From Haemonchus contortus (Eukaryota; Nematoda; Chromadorea; Rhabditida; Trichostrongylidae), in assembly GCA_000469685.2 (NCBI GenBank), contig LS997562.1:41678345-41742344 (forward strand): 64,000 nucleotides of DNA. The letters run 5' to 3'. Within the stretch, counting starts at the first letter, position 1. Each line of letters starts with the position of its first letter. Shown one piece after another: positions 55,433 to 64,000 of the stretch. Both the position numbers and the translations under genes were made by a program. Under the pieces are notes generated by a model, which ran no database searches, was not told the DNA's origin, and saw nothing but the letters and a program-made list of their open reading frames with translations.

Positions 55433-58400
55433 TGGACGGGGCCAATTCCAATTCGTGTGTGTCGAATATGTGGTGGTTCCCGTATGACGTTCCTCGATGG
55501 TTGTGCTTTCTTAGCAAATATTGCGTCCGACCACGCGATCGACAAGCGGCTAGAGGGTAATGATTTACCGACGACGAACACTTGATTTGTGTAAGACATC
55601 GTCAGCGAGATGTCACACACACCCCCTGTTAACCCCCGAGATGCTAGACTCGGACCGGCCGAATGAACGATCTCTTGGCGAAAGTGAATTCGAACAGGCT
55701 TACAGTGTGGGGACTGAGAGGGATAGCCATAGACTCGAAGAACTTCTAAACAGCCTTTCTGAAGAGCTCAGAATATCCCAAGTCCGACTTTCGATTAACC
55801 TCAGCATATTGAAACAACTTCGTCGTAGGTAGGTACAACCTACGACGAAGTTGCTTCTGAAGAGCTTTTGGGAGAGGAACTATATGAAATGAATTCAAAA
55901 TCATCTTCATTGCCATAATCGCTCTGAGTTTCTACAAAAATTTGGGACTCATGCGGATTTCCCACTTCCTCTATTCGGAAAAAACCTCCACCATTCACTG
56001 CTATAGCGATACGCCATGCATCCATCTTTTACTCTGAATTGTAACAGCGCCCGAATGTATTTATCCTGAGGTAATTTGCCAAGCTGCGATCAATCTCGTA
56101 GCCTCTTTCCATTCCTCTTTTCTTTCATTCCCAAAAACCTGGACGAGATGGTGGCGAGGTGAAGGTCTTGGAGTTACAAGGGTGGCTTGGCAGAGAGGGT
56201 AGAGGAGGACGGAGGAGGAAAGGAGTAAGGGGGATACAAAATCAATTTCTCAAACTAAATCTCTTCACCTTACCCTCCTGAATTTTTCCCACAAATATAA
56301 CCCCAATTGTCTTGAAGTTATAAAATGCCAAGAACGGCATTTCAATTCTCTTTTTCTGCTTCCTTCAAGGGTACCAACTACATGCTTGACCTCATCTGAA
56401 ACTTTGAAACTGAAGGTCAGCGTTCTTATCCTGTCATGTGATTCCCATTTCAAATTTCAGACTGTAGGGGGATGCGATCCCGCCCTGTTAATATTCTGTT
56501 GCTGGTCCAAAACACGGGCATCAATCAAGGACTATTCTGAGACGCCAGCCTAAGTTTATCGTAGTACACCGGTTAAGAAATTGTATTAAAAGTAAATGAA
56601 AATTCGGCTAATTTTCATTTTGCTCCTATCCTTTTTTTTCAAAGAGGAGTTCCTGATCCAGAAATGATGAAGGAGAGGTTTAGAATTGGGAAAACCAGTT
56701 CATCATGATTGACTGAAACCTTTTATTCGACACAGTCATACAGTCATACTCCCTAGTAATGGCAGTTTTGCTCATTAGATATGAACCGTGGCACACTCAT
56801 AAAAGATCGGGAACCACCAATCTTTACTGATCTTATCGAGATTAATTCGGTACCGCATTAGAAGGGGGGGGGGGGGGGGGAGGTGAATAAATCCAAGTAG
56901 TTCTCCCTAGCTAGCTTTTATGTCCCTTTACGGAGAACCACACTCCAAAGCGTCGAATCTGTACGAAATGCAAGTCAAACGCATGGCGCAAATCAGAAAT
57001 TAAATTGATTCAATGAATTTTCATTTCCCTTGTCCGAAAATCCAAAGCCACTAAAATTATATTCTCTGAACTGTACTTGATAATATTCCCTTAACATTAT
57101 CATTTTATGACTTGAATTTTGAATTTAATTCTAAACAATGCTGTCATTACTGGATTTTTTATTACCATATTTTGTATTACATATTTTCGTGAGCTCCACT
57201 CCTAAATGCTTATCCCAGGCCTCAGAAAAAGCAGACAGGTATAGGAACGATTAGCAGTTAAGCCTATTAAAAAGGTAGATCCGTTCGTGTACGCAGTATT
57301 TACCATTTGAACGCTCTGTCCTAAGCAAACATTGGGAAAACAAAGGAATTTGAGTGGTTTCGAGTGTTCTGTTTTGTCTTTAGTAAACAATCTTCGCCCT
57401 TATTCTTATTACCGTTTCTTGAATCTAAACTGCACCATCTCAGTGAGGGACCACTGCCAGCTACACGGTAATTTGGATTACCGTATCCTCCTTTAATAGC
57501 GACAGGCATCGTGAAACAAGATATTGCTGACCTCCTATTTGTGTAGTGTAGAAAATTGTCAGCTCATATGGGAAAACAAGCGGATTTTTCGAAAAATAAT
57601 AGTTGATAAAAAATTACACTAGATTGTGGTAAATAACAAGTAAATATAGAAATCTAGATATTACTTGAACAGTATTTATTAACAACAATATATAGAAAAA
57701 GGAATGGACTTATTATATAGGATCACCTACAACTTGTAGCTGGCCAAAAAATGAAAATTTTGTCGTAATGATGGCCATAATTGTTGGTAGTGAGTGATAT
57801 CAAGTGATATCTGTAATCAATAACATTCATCAATAACTGTAGCGAGTTTCTTCGCATATCACGAGTTATGACCCATGGTTCAAGGGATCCAAAACGTTTT
57901 TCTCCTCAAAAATGTCATCCGATCGCCTCCGCGTTTGACATGCACGGTCGTTTATTGCTGTGTTTATGCAATCATCTGTTACCGTTCAGGAATTCCGAAA
58001 AAACTTGTTTGCATTTCAATTAAGCAACACGTGAGAGCAAATGTCGATCGAGGTTCTGGAACAGACCGGCCTCCTGATAGATTGACTCCTACAGTAATCA
58101 ATTTTCACGTCGGCTCTGTCTCGGCCATAAATCTTTCTGATAAAAATTGTGTGGGCAGTTAATTAAACTGCAATGCCTTCATCGTCTATCAAAAATTGTT
58201 TCATCAAAGTTTGCCGTAGCTCGGAGGGCAACTGGAGGGGTATAGGAACAGCAGTAGAGTTACGGAGTGAGCAGGCACAGAACGAAAGAGTGCAACGCTC
58301 AGTCGAAAAAACTCAATTCAGTGTAAATCTCGTTCGCAGCGCTACTGATCCGCTAAGAGAGTCAGCAGCGGGTAACAGCCAGCAGCGGTGGCGTCAACGT

Positions 58401-61400
58401 CGGCAACGGCTTTGCATAGGAAATACGATCCGACCGGCTCGACACAGGGGCCGGAAGTCGATCGGATCGTGCACGGGTGGGGGATTGTTCTGCAGGAGTT
58501 ACTGCAGCAGTACCGCCACCGCCCGCAATGTCATCATAGTCTGTCACGCCCGCATACAGGGACGGACATACGGCTGTTCCAGGAAATGTTGGAACTCACC
58601 CCTATTCTGCCACCGCCACCACCTCCAGGTGGCTATCACCTGTTCACTACGACGTTCCCTTTCCTGTTCTCATCCGACTTCAGAGTCAGACGAGGTGCTG
58701 CTTGTTAGTTTCTACAACAAGTGACCTTAGTCTTAACATCATCCTTCTACGATTACTGGATTGTAATGAATAAGTTTATCAAAAGATCCCTTCCCTATGT
58801 GGGAAGAAGTAAGGCACGCTTTCTAGGATATGGCATGAAAGGGCCACATGATTAGGGCTACCCTCCAGGACAGTCAGATCATACCCTCCCTTCACCCCAT
58901 GACTCCATGACTGACTCTCTATTAGGCAATCATGTTTTATCTGAATTTAAATGAGTCCGCGTTTTCGAGTCTGACTTCAGTTTGAAATGAAATATACGTC
59001 GTTTTCGAAGGAAATTCATCAAAATTGTCTGCTAAAAGATGAAGTCGACAGAACGGAGTTTTCGCTATTGAAATTTCATTTGGAAAATTCATTCAATCGA
59101 AATTATACAAAGAAAATAGTCTTATGAGCAATATAGACCATTAGATTGACTGAACTGGATAAGTATAAGACGATGACAATAAATAAGAAAGAGTTTTCAA
59201 ATAATATTTTACAGCATGACAAGTTGCATTATCTTGACTGTTTCGGTGGAAAAAAATATATTTCCAGCTTGAATATAAATATCAACATCTGGAATCATCA
59301 ATAAGATTATCGTTATCAAATGAATCAGAATATTTGATTGACCATAATTTCGATTCATGATCTAAATCCGAGACTTGTTGATTAAATTGACATCAGATTA
59401 GCTGCTAACACATGCTACTAAATTGTACATCCTCCATTAAAAGAGCTTACGGCGAAGTGGTTACGATGTATCCATCGCTTGCACACAGTCGCAGTTTCGA
59501 TTTCTCGAGCTGCTCCAACTCAATCATCACTGCCATTTAATTGGCCGAAAGGTTGAAAACAGAAAAAGCAATCATCTGCTTCAGTCAAATCACTTTGGAA
59601 ACCATTCCTGCTTTCAGGCAACCTCTTCCAGCAGATAAACAAATAAAATAAAAATAATTAGTGAAGTATGACCAGTAAAATAAATGAAAGACTATATAAA
59701 ATGATAGAATGGATCAGTAAAGTTCACTTATATGACGCCTTAGATGCCTCTACCTTTTCCAAACAACAAGCATTATTATATTTTTCCTATTTTTCAAAGC
59801 TCAAATAAATTTTTCAATATTGTTGCTATTCAGAGTTCATTGAATTCTGATTAGTTAATGAAATTGGAGCAAAGTACGTTTGTATTCGAACCGGTTTGCT
59901 TATATTTGAAATCTTCTCAAGTGTCTGCGGAGAAAAACCAACATTTTCATCCTCTCTTTTGAGGTTCTCCATCTGAACCAGTGATAGTTTACTTTCTCTT
60001 CTAGACGAACAATTTACAAGAACACATTCTATATGGCTGCATAACAAAAAGGGACCAAAAACTAAATTCGATAAAATAGGAAAACTAAAAAGTATTCTGA
60101 AAGGAATTTTATACACGAATAATTTTTTATCATAACCACTTTCTTCCAGAAGATGAATCCTTTATATCGCGTATTAAATGATCTGCGATGAATTGCTCGG
60201 AATTGAGTGAGCCGTTCTGAGTAATCCATGTATGCATGTCCCATTCGAAACCCAAGAATTGTTTGAAATCCTATTCAACTTGAATCTGACTAGCATTAAG
60301 CACTGGAGTTCAATCAGAGTAACATAGATATCATTAAACAAATCATAAATCCAAGGAAAACTCGCTTCTCAGCAAAATCATCAGAGTTCATGGCACCCAT
60401 AAAATAGAAAAGAACGGCTAGACTATACCATATAGTTCCTATGTTAATTTCCTGTTCTCTATATAGAGCGTTTTCCCCATGAAATCATTATGGCTATCAT
60501 TAGGCTATACCGGTAAGTACCGAGTTAGGCCAGCCTTTTTCCAGTAACTATTTCCTAACGTTTATTATATTCGTCGGATTTATTAATTTGTCTCCAATTA
60601 TGAATTCCTCATTTGTTTTACTAATAAGTATACTTCCTCCTGAACTCCTCATCCGAGAAGGGGATAAAGGTCGTATTAGCGATTTGTAAAAGGGTGAGGA
60701 CGTAGACGGATACAGCTTGACAATTTTAAAACATCTTGGTTCAGCTCTTCACAGTATGCCTTTTTGATGTATGTAAGTAAAGAAAGCTATTGAGAATGTA
60801 CGTTTTCATGTGCCTGTATTAGTCGTGGGCTCGCTAGTAAGTGCTGTACACTATGACGTTTGGGAAAAAGTTGCCCGCACGATTTTTGTGCCACAAAGTA
60901 GAAATTCGAATTGTAAACGCTATAAGAAAGGTTTTGCCGTAGTTTTCTTTACTTTCGTAGTATATATTAAAAACGGGCTGAAATAGTTGAACAATAAATC
61001 GCTTTACAGCGATAGGGAGAAATTTTTGCCAGAATATGTTCCGGTCAGATTGAACTTCTAACTTTGGACAAAAGCGTCGAACAACCTAAAAAAGATTACA
61101 AACTTTCGTCTTAATATGCTCTACTGCAACCAAATTATCGATTCAATTGTTTACAATTAAAGTACCACCTACTCAGTATCTATTCTTGTTCTATGGATCC
61201 CATTTATTATTTACAATACTTTATTATTTCCTCATGATTCAGTCTTTCCATTTTTTCATTGCAAATCAATACCTTGCAGAAATCGAGCTTGTTAACCCTT
61301 GGGAGCTGCTGCTTCTCTTGATTAACACTTATGTACGAAAAATTGAAGATTTTTCGCAGGGTTACGGCATTTCATAGAAGTCTGAATTCGAACGCTTATT

Positions 61401-63635
61401 TGTCGGGAAATTCAGAGTAGTTCTCCAATAAGTGAACATCAAACGATGTGCTTTGGAAAGTATTCAACATAACCAGTTATAAAAATTACTTATTTTGTTA
61501 TTTATAAATGGTATTATGATTATTCGTTCGTATAAATCATCAAAAGTTAAAGCTACTTCAAACAAAAAAAAACCGAAAAGTGTCAAAAAGTGAGAGGACG
61601 GGAAATAAAAAATTGATTATCACAAAAATAAACTAGTAATCGTATATCTGCTAATGTTGAACAGAATCGAAGTAGACTTTATAACATAGCAAATGCTGGG
61701 CCAAATTGGGAAAATCGAAAGTGACCAAAATGACGAAGTGCAAAATCCTTGACTCGATTGAATCCCGCATCGATAATCGCTTAGGTAGAACAAGCTTTCC
61801 TTCCATTCAAGCTTCAGCTGAATGGAGATTGAACTTGTGGGCTATCTTCATTTATCAACTTCAGGGAGCTTAAACATCACTTTTGCTTTGTATTATTAAA
61901 GTGATATCAATGTGAGGGCTAACCCCTTTTTTAAAAATGTTAATGTAGAAGCTACCCCTTGTGTCTGAAATTATAACATTTAAATTAGGATTTCCAAAAT
62001 TCTCTTCATTATGCTTCTGGACTTTGAATTGTTTACATTTATTTTCAGAACAACAGCTCCAGCTAATGAACTCCATCAATACCATGGTGAAGAATGGCCA
62101 ATTCACGAGTCAGCTGGCGAATGTGATTTTTACGCTCTGCGCTCAACTAAAAACCTCCGGCATCAATTTGGAACAAACACATCGAAGTGAGCAGAAATTC
62201 CACGTCAATCAATTATCGATTTCGGTGTAAAAGATTACTGTAGGGACCGCAAGATGACTGGCTTCAATGGCCTATTCAATCATGAATTTCTTCTGATATG
62301 CACGGACTGGCACTGACTCGAATGTACTTCCTGCAGTTAGAAAGAGGAATTCTACGAATGTTTGAGACCGGAACCTTACTTTTCGAATTTCTATCCGCCC
62401 ACGTTAACGATTATGGTCAAACCCCATGTCACTGGGGAAAGAGGCTGTGAGAGTTGATCGGACAAGAGAGAGATCCGTGTTTGCCGACAGGTTTAGAGGG
62501 CCAAATGTCAAGAAACTGTTTGCTTTCCAGCTGTTATGTTATGTATATTCCCGGTAGACGGTTTTTCGAATGTATGGAAAGTGTAGGGAAAGGTCGAACA
62601 TTGGAGGAAATTCCAAGGTATCACCAGGGACCATAATAACCCCTGCTAGGAGCTAAACCACCATTCCATGAGGATCTGGTAACACTAGGCTGAGGAGCCT
62701 TACCAGGGAGGGGTAGTCTACTTATCTTGGAACTTTGAATTCAGACCCAGATAGATCGATAGAGTTTCGAATGCTGTTTACGAAAATGGAAATTAAAACT
62801 GCAAAATGATTCTCCTTAAAAAGTTATGGAGACCCGAATTTCGCTCGACAGTAGTATCAATTGTCTAAAGAAATGTCAGAAAACGTTCAGAGAGCCTTTG
62901 ATAAAATGAAAAAACACTTTGCAAAAGTGCGGACAATGGCGGGGAGGGTCCCCTCATTTTACGCCCACAAAGCGAGACCACTACCACTAGGTCACGTGGC
63001 TGTTTAATATGGAAGCGACGAGTTCGCATTTCCAATTGATACTACTGTCGAGCAATATTCGGGCCCCCATAACTTTTTAAGGAGAACCATTTTGCAGTTT
63101 TAATTTCCATTTTCGTAAATAGCATTCAGAACTCTATCGATTTATCTGGGTCTGAATTCAAAGTTCCAAGATAAGTAGACTACCCCTCCCTGGTTAGTTA
63201 TCCAAGCTCAGATCCCCGAAAAATAGGTCTGGGAACGTCTCTGAAAGAACTCTGAGATGGGAAAAGATTGATTATTTGCAGAGCTGAGCCGCTCAAATAA
63301 AACCGGGTAACTCGTCTAGAAATCGGAGTTCCCCGCCAGCAGTGACCATCTCAAAGCTCCCTTTACGCCCCTCCCAGACATTTTATGTTGCGAAAATGAT
63401 ATGTAGGTCCCCTTGGCTCCCGCTGTATCCTCCCAGTAGATGGTAGAAGAAACCACAGTTCATCCTTAGCTGTGTAACTATTAAAGGCGAAGAACTCAGC
63501 TGTACCGTAGATTCATTACAGACATCCGAAGCTGCTACCATAATCCCAATTATTTCCAGATGAGTTGAACAAAGTGTTCGTGTCGCTACGACAAGCCTGT
63601 TGCCGTGACAATGGGCAACTGGGAACGCCATGCAG
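55433..63635 (+). CDS. Unidentified multi-exon gene, five internal exons, runs off the right edge (partial)
   Basis: Five exons join with consistent phases: 55433-55556 (ends phase 1), 55606-55828 (phase 2), 58420-58628 (phase 1), 62049-62186 (phase 1) and 63560-63635 (phase 2). The first carries a CRICGG Cys pair and DGCAFLANIASDHAIDKRLE. The second is charged and helical, with HTHPLLTPEMLDSDRPNERS then RDSHRLEELLNSLSEELRIS. The third reads KYDPTGSTQGPEVDRIVHGW, LQELLQQYRHRPQ, RLFQEMLELTPI and a PPPPPP run. The fourth is Gln-rich then helical (QLANVIFTLCAQLKTSGINL). The fifth contains ELNKVFVSLRQACC. Acceptors include TTTTCAG and TTTCCAG. The last two exons faintly resemble the L..G..LE....(D/E)L..VF..LR end of MIF4G helical domains; I do not rely on that. 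The introns of 2.6 and 3.4 kb could hide further exons. Start and end are not in view; the poly-Ala exon at 50731 may be its beginning. Confidence 0.5.
55815..55853. repeat. 16-bp-arm hairpin over a splice donor
   Basis: CAACTTCGTCGTAGGT (55815-55830) is exactly complementary to 55838-55853 with a 7-base loop. The donor AG|GTAGGT of the unidentified gene (55828/55829) falls inside the stem. Confidence 0.85.
56864..56880. repeat. Run of 17 G
   Basis: A homopolymer G tract, the second in the window after 2772-2792. It is capable of forming a G-quadruplex and prone to sequencing length error. Confidence 0.85.
58629..62048. other. Putative intron of the unidentified gene
   Basis: AT-rich, 3.4 kb, with no further exon recognised. 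A tRNA-like stretch at about 59455-59520 (AAGTGGTTACGATGTATCC, CAGTTTCGATTTCTCG) may be another SINE relic. Confidence 0.4.
62703..63193. mobile_element. Foldback MITE, 491 bp with two 161-bp inverted arms
   Basis: The left arm 62703-62863 (CCAGGGAGGGGTAGTCTACT at its outer end, CAATTG at its inner end) is the inverted complement of 63033-63193 with only scattered mismatches and no net length change. TTA lies directly outside each end (62700-62702 and 63194-63196), suggesting a 3-bp duplication as made by PIF/Harbinger-type transposases. The 169-bp spacer has no coding capacity. Assignment to PIF/Harbinger is inference from TTA only. Confidence 0.85.
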
Positions 63636-64000
63636 GTTAGCTAACCAACAGTTACCTACTTCCGTAAAATGTAAATCAGTTAGGAAAGGTCGCAACTGCA
63701 GACAGACATACTCATCAAAACCCCTCCAATCTTTAGTAAATCACGTCTGCGCTTTTTCATAAGCGTCAAATCTAAACACAGGAAGGCATAACAACATATG
63801 CAAGACGGATCCAAAGTCCTACAGTGACATTAGTCGTAAGATAAGGCGCAACAGGTGTAGGGACTTAGTCCCGGGCAGCTCATCTCATTCTACAACATGA
63901 TCCGCAGAAGATTGGAAACTTTTGACCTTCACTATCTTCTTGTTTGGGCCAAGAGACTTAAATAGCGTAGGGATAGCGGCATTCCAGCTTTCGAGCCCAA
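63197..64000. other. End of window, holding the last visible exon
   Basis: Apart from the exon at 63560-63635, nothing is recognised. The next exon of that gene is expected beyond 64000. Confidence 0.4.

Noticed and set aside
58362..58547. 61-codon minus-strand frame with a protein-like start (MTDYDDIAGGGGTAAV)
   Set aside because: Antisense to the supported exon, with no linked minus-strand exon found.
58173..58724. 183-codon plus-strand open frame
   Set aside because: Overlaps the exon 58420-58628 in a different frame. Only the alternative frame (KYDPTGSTQGPEVDRIVHGW) joins neighbouring exons in phase.
62049..63635. Assignment of the last two exons to the MIF4G family
   Set aside because: The resemblance is a loose hydrophobic pattern seen by eye. 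It is recorded as a possibility but not used as the product name.

Overview
The window looks like nuclear DNA of a nematode, probably a clade V parasitic (strongylid or hookworm-like) species. The sequence is AT-rich. Genes are split into many short exons by introns that are often only 45-60 bp, with TTTCAG-type acceptors. Two genes sit 182 bp apart in an operon-like arrangement, and most of the rest is old transposon and SINE sequence. The species is inferred from this style, not proven.

Three genes can be reconstructed or partly reconstructed with consistent splice phases. (1) On the minus strand, 21720-26319, a five-exon, 184-residue four-pass membrane protein of the MARVEL type. (2) On the plus strand, 35027-36063, a four-exon mitochondrial small-subunit ribosomal protein S23 (mrps-23-like, 135 aa). 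It is followed after 182 bp by (3) a 23-exon cytosolic alanyl-tRNA synthetase, 36246-41414 (aars-2-like, 968 aa), with its catalytic, editing and C-Ala parts all present. The spacing, a poly(A) signal and a downstream acceptor suggest genes 2 and 3 form an operon. A fourth, unidentified plus-strand gene runs from about 55433 (perhaps from a poly-alanine first exon at 50731) to beyond the right edge. Its five internal exons join with matching phases.

Layout: 1-16.8 kb is gene-poor, with SINE copies, a 504-bp non-autonomous Tc-type element and degenerate 'agcgac' repeat fields. At 16.9-17.7 kb is an internally deleted mariner with a SINE inserted in its right terminal repeat. At 19.7-21.3 kb is a dead Tc1-like element (DD34E) with double inverted repeats at each end. 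The MARVEL gene follows at 21.7-26.3 kb. From 26.3-35.0 kb no gene is recognised. The mrps-23/aars-2 pair fills 35.0-41.4 kb. At 41.9-44.7 kb a degenerate repeat field is split by a 1,259-bp mariner-type element and followed by an 875-bp mariner. At 44.7-50.4 kb is non-coding DNA with a striking perfect 55-bp-arm palindrome at 47.9 kb. The unidentified gene and repeats occupy 50.4-64 kb, including a 491-bp foldback MITE with 161-bp arms at 62.7 kb.

The recognised genes are housekeeping functions (mitochondrial and cytosolic translation) plus one membrane protein. No prokaryotic features, CRISPR array, rRNA or convincing tRNA gene was seen. The most unusual items are the perfect long palindrome, the splice donor buried in a hairpin at 55.8 kb, and the nested and dual-repeat transposons.
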